From positions 1 to 10,831 of the forward strand of contig QQUD01000173.1 of the NCBI GenBank assembly GCA_008501785.1: DNA of 10,831 nt. The letters are read 5' to 3'. Numbering within the stretch: the stretch's first letter is position 1; each line of letters starts with the position of its first letter. The stretch comes from Chloroflexota bacterium. Its GTDB lineage: Bacteria > Chloroflexota > Anaerolineae > Promineifilales > Promineifilaceae. This document shows positions 4,981 through 10,831 of the stretch, one piece after another. Under the pieces are notes generated by a model that had not been told where the DNA came from, ran no database searches, and saw only the letters and a list, made by a program, of their open reading frames with translations. A program made the position numbers and the translations under genes.

Positions 4981-6807
4981 ATGGGAATGAGAATGCGCCG
5001 TATGGGTCGGCGGTATGAACAAAATGAAGACCTGAAAGCAGTTCCCCTCAGTCGGGAAAGCCTGTACACGTTTCGCCGGATACTAGTTTACATAAAACCA
5101 TATCGCAATTGGATGATCCTTTCCATCATTGCGCTGCTGTTTAGCGTAGGGCTTGGATTAATATTGCCATTAGTTATCCAAAATCTGGTTGATGTGGTGC
5201 TGATTGATAAAAACCTGCCTCGCTTGAATCAATTAGCGATTGGTTTGCTGGTTGTGTTTATTGTGCAAAGCATTTTTAGCTTCGCCCACCGGCTAACACT
5301 GGCATATGTTGGCGAACGGGCTATTGCTGATATTCGCATCCAGGTGTACAGCCATCTACAACAGCTCTCCCTCAAATTTTATGCAGATTATCGCACGGGT
5401 GAAGTGGTTTCGCGGTTAACGAATGATGTATCGCTGCTGCGAGCGGCCGTTACCGATAATTTGGTGGCTTTGCTGCGGCAAGGGGTGACACTGGTTGGTG
5501 CGGCCGTTTTGCTGTTCATTCTCAACTGGCGGCTCACATTAGTGATTCTCACCGGTATTCCCATCATTTCGTTAACAATGGTCTGGTTGGGGCGCAAAAT
5601 TCGCAAGGCGGCCAAAAAGGTGCAGGACAAACTGGCCGAAGCTGCCAATGTGGTGGAAGAAACAACCAGCGGCATTCGTATTGTCAAGTCATTTGCCCGA
5701 GAGATGCATGAAATCGGCCGTTTTTCTACAAAAGTCAACGAAACGTTTGATGCGGCCATGGAGCGTGCCCGAATTTCGGCCGTGCTGGGGCCAATTATTG
5801 GTTTCATGGCTTTTGCTTCTATCACGATTACGCTCTGGTTTGGCAGCTTTGAAGTGATTCAGGACAGGCTGACGGCGGGTGGACTGGTTGCTTATCTTGT
5901 TTATACCATGATGGTTGCTGCACCGATTGCTTCGTTGGCTGGGCTGTACGCGCAATTCCAGTCGGCTTTAGGGGCGACAGAGCGGCTGTTTGAGCTGCTG
6001 GACACGAAACCGGACATTGATGACAAGCCGAATGCGCCCTCATTGCCGCAGGTGACAGGTGAGGTTGCATTTGAAAATGTCAGTTTTCATTACAACGAGC
6101 GCGTCGCCATTTTGCATGAGCTGTCATTTACGGCCGAACCGGGTCAGGTAATTGCGCTGGTGGGGCCGAGCGGGGCAGGTAAGACGACGCTGGTAAACTT
6201 GATTCCCCGTTTTTATGATGTGGTTGAGGGTCAGCTTTTGATTGACGGACATGATATTCGCAATGTACAGCTCAATAGTTTACGTGACCAAATTGGTATT
6301 GTGCCGCAGGAAACGATTTTGTTCTCGGATACAGTGCTGGCGAATATTCGGTATGGCAAGCTAGACGCTACTCAAGCCGAAGTTGAAGCAGCGGCAAAAG
6401 CTGCCAATGCCCATGAGTTTATTCTCAACGATTTGCCAGATGGATATGAGACGCTTGTCGGCGAACGTGGTGTGAAGTTGAGCGGTGGGCAGCGGCAGCG
6501 GGTATCGATTGCGCGTGCAATCTTGAAAAATCCACGTATTTTGATTTTGGATGAAGCGACGTCTTCGCTAGATAGTGAGAGTGAAAGCCTGGTGCAGGAA
6601 GCGCTGGATCGGCTGATGGCAGGGCGGACTTCGTTTGTCATTGCGCACCGATTGAGCACAATTGTGAATGCGGATTGGATTTTGGTATTGGAAAACGGCC
6701 GTGTTGTTGAACAAGGCTCACATTCAGACCTGCTAACCAACGCAGATGGGGTATACTTCCGCCTGCACCAAATGCAATTCCAGCGGGGATTGAGAGTTGG
6801 TGACTGA
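4981..6807 (+). CDS. ABC exporter half-transporter, fused membrane and ATPase domains (MsbA/LmrA/BmrA type)
   Basis: A 608-residue type IV ABC exporter subunit that should work as a dimer in the cytoplasmic membrane. The transmembrane domain occupies about 30-330 with six helices (approximately 43-70, 84-105, 158-180, 183-203, 268-290, 300-325). The nucleotide-binding domain follows from about 360: Walker A GPSGAGKT at 395-402, Q-loop Q443 in VPQET, signature LSGGQRQR at 500-507, Walker B LILDE at 521-525 with catalytic E525, D-loop SSLD at 528-531 and H-loop H556 in IAHRLS. All ATPase residues are intact. Substrates of this family include lipids, drugs and peptides, and nothing here narrows the choice. 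The Met/Arg-rich start (ATGs at 4981, 4987 and 4993) leaves the exact first residue uncertain; 4981 has a weak AAAGG 10 nt upstream. No partner half-transporter gene is present. Confidence 0.95.
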   Translation: MGMRMRRMGRRYEQNEDLKAVPLSRESLYTFRRILVYIKPYRNWMILSIIALLFSVGLGLILPLVIQNLVDVVLIDKNLPRLNQLAIGLLVVFIVQSIFSFAHRLTLAYVGERAIADIRIQVYSHLQQLSLKFYADYRTGEVVSRLTNDVSLLRAAVTDNLVALLRQGVTLVGAAVLLFILNWRLTLVILTGIPIISLTMVWLGRKIRKAAKKVQDKLAEAANVVEETTSGIRIVKSFAREMHEIGRFSTKVNETFDAAMERARISAVLGPIIGFMAFASITITLWFGSFEVIQDRLTAGGLVAYLVYTMMVAAPIASLAGLYAQFQSALGATERLFELLDTKPDIDDKPNAPSLPQVTGEVAFENVSFHYNERVAILHELSFTAEPGQVIALVGPSGAGKTTLVNLIPRFYDVVEGQLLIDGHDIRNVQLNSLRDQIGIVPQETILFSDTVLANIRYGKLDATQAEVEAAAKAANAHEFILNDLPDGYETLVGERGVKLSGGQRQRVSIARAILKNPRILILDEATSSLDSESESLVQEALDRLMAGRTSFVIAHRLSTIVNADWILVLENGRVVEQGSHSDLLTNADGVYFRLHQMQFQRGLRVGD

Positions 6808-6820
6808 ATTATTAAGAGGT

Positions 6821-6904
6821 ATCACGAATTTTACGAATAAACGAATAACACGACTGAAGAAAAAAATAAATTCGTGTCATTCGTCCATTCGTGATATTCG
6901 TGAT
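6821..6904. repeat. Large foldback repeat with ACGAAT/ATTCGT units
   Basis: Arms of 33 nt (6821-6853 and 6872-6904) are complementary at 28 of 33 positions by hand alignment, around an A-rich 18-nt loop. Each arm contains repeated ACGAAT (or ATTCGT) units, starts ATCACGAAT and ends ACACGA. It fills most of the gap between the ABC exporter stop and the TraB-like gene. There is no transposase and no clear target-site duplication, so it is best called a MITE- or REP-like foldback. It may also stop read-through from the exporter gene, although no T-tract follows. Confidence 0.85.
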
Positions 6905-6914
6905 TAAAATACAT

Positions 6915-8114
6915 ATGACTGAAGAAATCGTTGAAGATATTCGGGATTATCCGGCTGATGTGCAGATTGTAGAGAAAAACGGCCGTGAATATATCATCAT
7001 TGGTACTGCCCACGTTTCCCAGGAATCGGCTGATTTGGTGCGTCGGGTGGTTGTACAGGAAAAACCAGACATCGTTTGTATTGAGCTAGACGAACAGAGA
7101 TACAGAACGTTGTCAGAGCAGCGAAAGTGGGAAAATTTAGATTTAAAACAAATCATTCGCCAACGACAGCTGCCGACGCTGCTTGTGAATTTGCTATTGG
7201 CATCTTACCAACGCCGTATTGGTCAAAAACTTGGTGTCATGCCTGGAACTGAACTACTAGAAGCGGCCAAAGTTGCCAAAGAGTATAACATCCCCATTTC
7301 GCTGGTAGATCGCGATGTACGCATTACGCTGCGTCGTGCCTGGTCATCAATGTCCCTGTGGGAAAAAATGAATTTGCTGGCATCTGGCATTGTAGGGGCA
7401 GCCAGTGATGAAGAGATCACTGAAGAGATTCTGCAAGAGATTAAGAAGAAAGACGTGCTTTCGGAATTGATGCAAGAGTTGGGCGATGCCATGCCTGTTC
7501 TCAAGTCAGTGCTGATTGATGAACGGGATACCTATATTGCGCAAAAAACACGTCACTCTGTGGGTGAGAAGGTTGTGGCGGTGGTTGGAGCTGGTCATGT
7601 TGAAGGTATTTTGACCACCCTGCGCGAAAAACCTGATATTGATTTGTCCATTATTGAAGAAATTCCACCCCCTTCGCCAGTTGGTAAAATTATTGGTTGG
7701 GGAATTCCGCTGCTGATTATTGGCATGCTGGCCTATATTGGCATTACTCAGGGTGCATCTGCTGCGGGTGATAATTTGTTTTATTGGGTATTGGCGAATG
7801 GGATACCGGCGGCGATTGGAGCGGTTGTTGCTTTTGCGCACCCGTTGACGATTTTGATTTCATTTTTCGGTGCGCCGCTGACGAGTTTGACGCCGGTGAT
7901 TGGTGCGGGTTATGTGGCTGCCTTTGTGCAGGTCTATTTTCAACCACCGGTTGTGAAAGAATTCCAGACGGTGAGTGATGATGTCAGCCAATGGCGCAAA
8001 TGGTGGCAAAACAAGCTGCTGCGGGTGCTGTTGGTGTTTTTCATGACCACGCTAGGCAGTCTAATTGGCACATATGTTGGCGCGGCTGAAATTATTTCGA
8101 ATTTGGCTGGATAG
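6915..8114 (+). CDS. TraB-family protein (TraB/PrgY-type) with C-terminal membrane helices
   Basis: A 399-residue protein of normal TraB length. The N-terminal soluble domain has the conserved GTAHVS at 30-35, CIELDEQR at 55-62 (E57) and GAGHVEGI at 225-232 (H228). These Glu/His/Gly positions match the proposed metallopeptidase-like TraB/Tiki fold. After residue 250 come about four or five hydrophobic segments (approximately 258-277, 287-307, 309-330, 332-345, 367-388), so the protein is membrane-anchored by its C-terminus. The name comes from enterococcal pheromone-shutdown proteins, but homologues are widespread in organisms without that system, so pheromone inactivation should not be inferred. 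ATG 6915 lacks a clear ribosome site. An in-frame GTG at 6891 lies inside the foldback repeat and would add eight residues; the conserved region begins well after either start. Confidence 0.88.
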   Translation: MTEEIVEDIRDYPADVQIVEKNGREYIIIGTAHVSQESADLVRRVVVQEKPDIVCIELDEQRYRTLSEQRKWENLDLKQIIRQRQLPTLLVNLLLASYQRRIGQKLGVMPGTELLEAAKVAKEYNIPISLVDRDVRITLRRAWSSMSLWEKMNLLASGIVGAASDEEITEEILQEIKKKDVLSELMQELGDAMPVLKSVLIDERDTYIAQKTRHSVGEKVVAVVGAGHVEGILTTLREKPDIDLSIIEEIPPPSPVGKIIGWGIPLLIIGMLAYIGITQGASAAGDNLFYWVLANGIPAAIGAVVAFAHPLTILISFFGAPLTSLTPVIGAGYVAAFVQVYFQPPVVKEFQTVSDDVSQWRKWWQNKLLRVLLVFFMTTLGSLIGTYVGAAEIISNLAG

Positions 8115-8123
8115 TGGTGGGTT

Positions 8124-8171
8124 GTGCCAGTCAGGGTGGCAGTCCAAGATGTTGTGCCCTCTGCCTGGCAC
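8124..8171. repeat. Inverted repeat GTGCCAG...CTGGCAC between TraB-like and TrmH-like genes
   Basis: Outer arms GTGCCAG (8124-8130) and CTGGCAC (8165-8171) pair perfectly. After one mismatch the stem continues through CAGGG and CTCTG with one wobble, giving about 12 pairs around a 22-nt loop. It occupies most of the 72-bp gap and ends 15 bp before the next ATG. It could be a dispersed repeat, a weak terminator or a translation-affecting structure; no T-tract follows. Confidence 0.6.
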
Positions 8172-8186
8172 GGCAGGTAACTTACG

Positions 8187-8993
8187 ATGGCTGACGAATC
8201 AAACTGGCGCGGGGTGGTGGAGATGCTGCGACGTGTGGCGACCCCGAAGGGACGTGCCGCCAGTGGCTTTTACTCGATTGAGGGGATTCGTCTGCATGAA
8301 AGAGCGTTGCGGGCTAGCGTACCGATACAGCAGGTTGTGGTGGGGGAAAGTTGGGAGAAACGGCCGTTTTCCCGCACTCATACACTCCTCCAAACCCTAA
8401 AAAAATCAAACACCCCCGTTACCATTGTGCCAGATGCGGTGATGGATGGGTTGGTAAACGGCCGTTCCCTCGGCTCTATCCTCAGCCTCATTAAACTCCC
8501 TCAACTCCCCACAATATTTGAATTGATAGCTGAAGCAGATCCGCCATTGTTATTAGTGGCGGTAGATGTGGTCGATCCGGGCAATGTGGGAGCCATGGTG
8601 CGGACGGCACACGCTTCCGGCTGCACGGCATTGGTGACGGTGGGCGTGAGCGATCCATTCCACCCAAAGGCAGTACGCAACAGCATGGGCAGCATTTTTA
8701 AGCTGCCTATTGTAAGTTATAAAGATGTGGCTGACTTGTTGACTGATTTACATAGTGCGCGGATTGAGCGGGTGGGAACGGCCGTTACTGGTGGTACCCC
8801 ATTGCCAAATGCAAAGTTTGAAAAGGGTGCGGCAGTTTTGCTAGGCAATGAATATTTCGGCCTACCCGATGACCTCACGACACAGCTAGACACGCTCGTC
8901 ACGATTCCAATGGTGTCTGGCATTGATTCTTTTTCGGTGAATGCAGCCGCTGCAATAATTCTGTATGAAATTCAAAGAAATAATGAATTGTGA
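8187..8993 (+). CDS. TrmH/SpoU-family RNA 2'-O-ribose methyltransferase
   Basis: A 268-residue SPOUT methyltransferase. A short N-terminal substrate-binding region (about 20-100, with FYSIEGIRLHERAL) precedes the knotted catalytic domain. Motif 1 is DVVDPGNVGAMVRTAHASG at 127-145, with the family Asn (N133) and catalytic Arg (R139). Motif 2 is LLGNEYFGLP at 218-227. Motif 3 is IPMVSGIDSFSVNAAAAI at 240-257, forming the SAM-binding knot. Such enzymes use S-adenosylmethionine to methylate the 2'-OH of a nucleotide in rRNA or tRNA. The presence of the N-terminal domain suggests an RlmB- or TsnR-like rRNA enzyme, but the site cannot be told from sequence. The ATG at 8187 has only a weak CAGGT upstream. 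The last codons and the stop lie in one arm of an 18-bp inverted repeat shared with the convergent regulator gene. Confidence 0.92.
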   Translation: MADESNWRGVVEMLRRVATPKGRAASGFYSIEGIRLHERALRASVPIQQVVVGESWEKRPFSRTHTLLQTLKKSNTPVTIVPDAVMDGLVNGRSLGSILSLIKLPQLPTIFELIAEADPPLLLVAVDVVDPGNVGAMVRTAHASGCTALVTVGVSDPFHPKAVRNSMGSIFKLPIVSYKDVADLLTDLHSARIERVGTAVTGGTPLPNAKFEKGAAVLLGNEYFGLPDDLTTQLDTLVTIPMVSGIDSFSVNAAAAIILYEIQRNNEL

Positions 8994-9044
8994 ATTGTGA
9001 ATAACGAATTGTGAAGTAGCTAGATCATTCACAATTCATTATTT
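8978..9044. repeat. 18-bp perfect inverted repeat spanning the stops of two convergent genes; possible bidirectional terminator
   Basis: Arm 8978-8995 contains the TrmH-like stop TGA (8991-8993), and arm 9027-9044 contains the regulator stop TAA (9041-9039 on the minus strand). The arms are perfectly complementary over 18 bp (core AATGAATTGTGAAT). The 31-nt spacer holds further GAATTGTGAA units. The hairpin could end transcription from both sides or protect both mRNA 3' ends; the stem is AT-rich and no separate U-tract is clear on the plus strand. Confidence 0.85.
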
Positions 9045-10496
9045 TCCCCCATTCTGCAAAACCTTTGCCAGCCGCCGCACCCCTTCCTCAATATCAACCT
9101 CACTCAACCCACTAAACCCCATCAAAATCGAAGGCGGTGCCGGATGCTGCAAATGGTAGCGTGCCCCAGGATAAACACCGACGCCTGCTTGCGCTGCTTG
9201 TTGAATAACGGCCGTTTCCTCCACCCCCATCGGTAAAAACAACATCACATGCAAACCTGCAGGCGTTGTCGAATAGTGTACCGACTTTGGCATATGTGAT
9301 TGTAGTGCTTTCATCAAAACCGCGTGGCGCTGACCATAAGCGGTGCGCAAATGGCGTAAATGGCGCTCAAAATGACCTTCGTTGATAAAGTCTGAAATTG
9401 CAGCCTGCGTCAACGTCGGTGCACCACGATCAACCAACCTTTTCGCCTGCACAAATGGCGTAACTAACGAGTGAGGCAGCACCACATACCCCAATCGCAG
9501 CGCTGGAAACAGCACTTTTGAGAATGTGCCGAGGTAGATAACACGGCCGTCTTTGTCCAATCCTTGCAATGCCGACAGCGGCCGGCCGTCGTAACGCAAT
9601 TCCCCATCATAATCATCCTCAATAATGATGGCGCGGTGCTTTTGTGCCCACTGCAACAGCGCCATGCGTCGTGCCAGCGGCATCGTGCCACCGCTTGGAA
9701 ATTGATTGGATGGGGTCACAAATAGCAGTTTGGCGCGGCTAGTTGTTGGTATTTTTTCGACAGGAAAACCTTCGTCATCTACCGGCAAAGACTCGATTTG
9801 TGTGCCATAGACATTAAAAATGGCAAAGGCATCCATATATCCAGGTGTCTCTAGTAAAACCTCATCACCAGGTTCGAGCAAAAGTCTTGCTAAAATATCG
9901 AGCGCTTGTTGCGCACCACTTACAATCACGACTTGCTCAGGTTGGCAATCCACGCCCCGCAGACGCCCCAAATAGTGAGCCAATGCCTCCCGCAGCGGAT
10001 AAAATCCGGCAACCGAACCGTAGCGTGCAAGCATCGCATCATCTGTGCTCAAGTAGCGTGCCAATAGTTTGCGCCAGACATCATAGGGAAAAATGTGGTG
10101 AAAGGCGCGACCAAATCCGAAATCGATGCTGGGGCGTTGGGGCACCGGCCGTTCCACCCGCTGCCTCATTCCCATTACACGGTTTCCCCAGGCTGAAAGC
10201 GGCGGATGCGTCGCATCCATTTTGTGTTTTGGCAAAACGCGTGAGTGTATCGGCAATGAATCGCTCACATAAGTGCCTGACCCACTGCGGCTGGTAATGA
10301 ACCCTTCAGCTTTCAATTGTGCATAGGCCTCAGTAACGGTTAAGCGAGCCACGCCACATTGTTTCGCCAACTGCCTGCTTGGTGGCAATTTTGTACCCGG
10401 TAACAAGTTGCCCTGCAATATTTCCTGACGCATATGGTCGTAGATTTGCAAGTAGAGAGGGACTGCGCTATCTTTATTAACGAGGAAGATGTTCAA
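9039..10496 (-). CDS. MocR-type GntR-family transcriptional regulator with aminotransferase-like domain
   Basis: A 485-residue MocR/PdxR-type regulator. The GntR winged-helix DNA-binding domain covers about 12-78 (PLYLQIYDHMRQEI, LPPSRQLAKQCGVARLTV, GSGTYV). A linker leads to a fold-type I aminotransferase domain at about 120-483. PLP-binding features are intact: D294/D295 in EDDYDGELRY, and K327 in GTFSKVLFP as the Schiff-base lysine. The usual TPSHQFP appears as TPSNQFP (262-267). Such proteins sense PLP or amino-compound ligands and commonly control an adjacent divergent gene; the ligand is not evident. An in-frame TAA lies four codons before the TTG at 10496, so TTG is the only plausible full-length start; the ribosome site is weak. 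Divergent from it is a TetR-family gene rather than a pdx or aminotransferase gene, so the target could be its own promoter or genes beyond the window. Confidence 0.93.
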   Translation of the reverse strand: MNIFLVNKDSAVPLYLQIYDHMRQEILQGNLLPGTKLPPSRQLAKQCGVARLTVTEAYAQLKAEGFITSRSGSGTYVSDSLPIHSRVLPKHKMDATHPPLSAWGNRVMGMRQRVERPVPQRPSIDFGFGRAFHHIFPYDVWRKLLARYLSTDDAMLARYGSVAGFYPLREALAHYLGRLRGVDCQPEQVVIVSGAQQALDILARLLLEPGDEVLLETPGYMDAFAIFNVYGTQIESLPVDDEGFPVEKIPTTSRAKLLFVTPSNQFPSGGTMPLARRMALLQWAQKHRAIIIEDDYDGELRYDGRPLSALQGLDKDGRVIYLGTFSKVLFPALRLGYVVLPHSLVTPFVQAKRLVDRGAPTLTQAAISDFINEGHFERHLRHLRTAYGQRHAVLMKALQSHMPKSVHYSTTPAGLHVMLFLPMGVEETAVIQQAAQAGVGVYPGARYHLQHPAPPSILMGFSGLSEVDIEEGVRRLAKVLQNGGK

Positions 10497-10513
10497 TTTA
10501 TCCCACTTTTACA

Positions 10514-10664
10514 GAAACAAACTTTTGTATTACTTAGCAATCAACGTTTGTTTGTGTACTAATACTGAAGCAAACACCATTTGACAGATAGACCTTCGCA
10601 AATTGCTTCAGTTAAATTGTTTCGCTACTTCATTCATATCCGTCATATTTGTTTTGCGAAACAA
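10514..10664. promoter_or_regulatory. Cluster of five GAARCAA motifs; candidate operator array
   Basis: The motif GAARCAA (complement TTGYTTC) occurs at 10514-10520, 10567-10573, 10603-10609 (reverse), 10617-10623 (reverse) and 10658-10664. Four of these form two perfect 10-bp inverted repeats: ACTGAAGCAA/TTGCTTCAGT (10564-10573 and 10603-10612, 29-bp spacer) and ATTGTTTCGC/GCGAAACAAT (10616-10625 and 10656-10665, 30-bp spacer). A third inverted repeat, AAACAAAC/GTTTGTTT, is at 10515-10522 and 10546-10553. The cluster fills the divergent MocR-TetR promoter region, suggesting cooperative binding and DNA looping by one of the two regulators. Confidence 0.55.
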
Positions 10665-10680
10665 TAGCCCTGAAAGTATA

Positions 10681-10709
10681 TTGACGCTGTTTCATACCTG
10701 ATCTATGCT
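10681..10709 (+). promoter_or_regulatory. Candidate sigma-70-type promoter of the TetR-family gene
   Basis: TTGACG (10681-10686, 5/6) and TATGCT (10704-10709, 4/6) are separated by the ideal 17 bp. Transcription would start near 10716, only about 13 nt before the ATG at 10729, so the leader is very short, consistent with the absence of a clear ribosome site. The nearest GAARCAA site ends 16 bp before the -35. Confidence 0.5.
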
Positions 10710-10728
10710 CTTCATGACAACATAAATA

Positions 10729-10831
10729 ATGGCCTACCGAAGTCGTGACAAAACACGCAAAAAAAAAGATGCCAAACGGACCGCAATGATGCAAGCCGCT
10801 CTCCATGTATTTGCTGAAAAAGGATACCATT
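10729..10831 (+). CDS. TetR/AcrR-family transcriptional regulator, N-terminal fragment (cut by the window edge)
   Basis: From ATG 10729 the frame is open to the end of the window (34 codons). It begins MAYRSRDKTRKKK and continues KRTAMMQAALHVFAEKGYH. A basic lead-in followed by an (I/M)xxAAxxxFAEKGYH helix is the typical first helix of the TetR DNA-binding domain. The rest, including the recognition helix and ligand domain, is outside the window. It is divergent from the MocR gene across a 232-bp intergenic region and has its own well-spaced promoter. TetR proteins usually repress neighbouring transporter or enzyme genes, which here would lie beyond the right edge. Confidence 0.8.
   Translation, partial: MAYRSRDKTRKKKDAKRTAMMQAALHVFAEKGYH

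Larger units (their letters stand above)
1070..9550. repeat. Dispersed palindromic octamer ACGGCCGT (11 copies; core CGGCCG 19 copies)
   Basis: Hand count of ACGGCCGT starts: 1070, 2578, 3245, 4232, 6695, 6979, 8360, 8458, 8778, 9208, 9543. Other CGGCCG cores start at 5444, 5501, 5715, 5777, 6131, 9579, 9583 and 10146. Six octamers extend to AACGGCCGTT. Most copies are inside genes, where they are read in different frames (for example NGR, KRPF and TAV). Uniform-base expectation is about 0.17 octamers and 2.6 hexamers for this length. Confidence 0.85.

Noticed and set aside
5388..5825. 145-residue open frame antisense to the ABC exporter
   Set aside because: Low-complexity, Ser/Thr/Arg-rich translation typical of a shadow frame; the exporter is certain.
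6372..6740. 122-residue minus-strand open frame
   Set aside because: Antisense to the conserved ATPase motifs of the exporter; no independent coding evidence.
6891..6914. GTG at 6891 as the start of the TraB-like gene
   Set aside because: It lies inside the foldback arm and the added residues are not family-like; ATG 6915 is more economical, although neither has a good ribosome site.
8985..9016. GAATTGTGAA units as a CRISPR array or replication iterons
   Set aside because: Too few and too short, with no spacers of regular length and no cas or replication genes nearby; they belong to the inverted repeat.
1070..9550. CGGCCG sites as targets of a local restriction system
   Set aside because: Restriction targets are normally avoided, whereas these are enriched, and no restriction or methylase gene is in the window.
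9845..10297. 150-residue open frame on the plus strand
   Set aside because: It is entirely antisense to the well-supported MocR gene and has no recognisable domain or ribosome site.
10630..10830. 66-residue minus-strand open frame at the right edge
   Set aside because: It is opposite the TetR-family start, which has a recognisable helix and a promoter.
1..10831. A hidden defence, secretion or biosynthetic system
   Set aside because: Every long frame with coding character maps to a known family, and none combines into such a system; the unusual content is in repeats and regulatory DNA.

Overview
The window looks like bacterial chromosome of mid G+C content, most plausibly from an uncultured Chloroflexota (Anaerolineae/Ardenticatenia type). 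The grounds are indirect: the secreted protease ends in a YLPMV tail like those common on exported Chloroflexi proteins, a TraB-family membrane protein and a degenerate FabG-like SDR are present, and the DNA is dense in dispersed palindromes. There are no rRNA or tRNA genes, no transposase, no CRISPR array and no recognisable defence or secondary-metabolite cluster. The assignment is inference and was not tested by any search.

Layout. 1-213: 3' end of a membrane protein, perhaps a complex I/Mrp-type subunit. 283-783 (+): a NusG-family transcription factor, bracketed by two copies of one palindromic repeat (217-249 and 790-821). 831-1634 (-): a membrane-anchored dienelactone hydrolase-family enzyme. 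1784-2575 (+): an atypical SDR without the usual catalytic Tyr and Lys. 2587-4686 (-): a 699-residue secreted trypsin-like protease with a PPC domain. 4981-6807 (+): an ABC exporter half-transporter. 6915-8114 (+): a TraB-family protein. 8187-8993 (+): a TrmH/SpoU RNA methyltransferase. 9039-10496 (-): a MocR-type GntR/aminotransferase regulator. 10729-end (+): the start of a TetR-family regulator, divergent from the MocR gene across a 232-bp region with repeated GAARCAA motifs.

The genes do not form one pathway. Housekeeping-type and accessory genes alternate in orientation with short gaps, and no operon is obvious except perhaps the co-directional ABC-TraB-TrmH run, whose gaps (107 and 72 bp) are largely filled by palindromic repeats. 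The MocR/TetR pair is the only convincing regulatory arrangement.

The most striking signal is at DNA level. The palindromic octamer ACGGCCGT occurs 11 times (core CGGCCG 19 times by hand count), in coding and non-coding DNA and in different reading frames, resembling HIP1-like genome-wide palindromes. Several unrelated foldback repeats also sit in the gene gaps, one of them covering the stop codons of two convergent genes.
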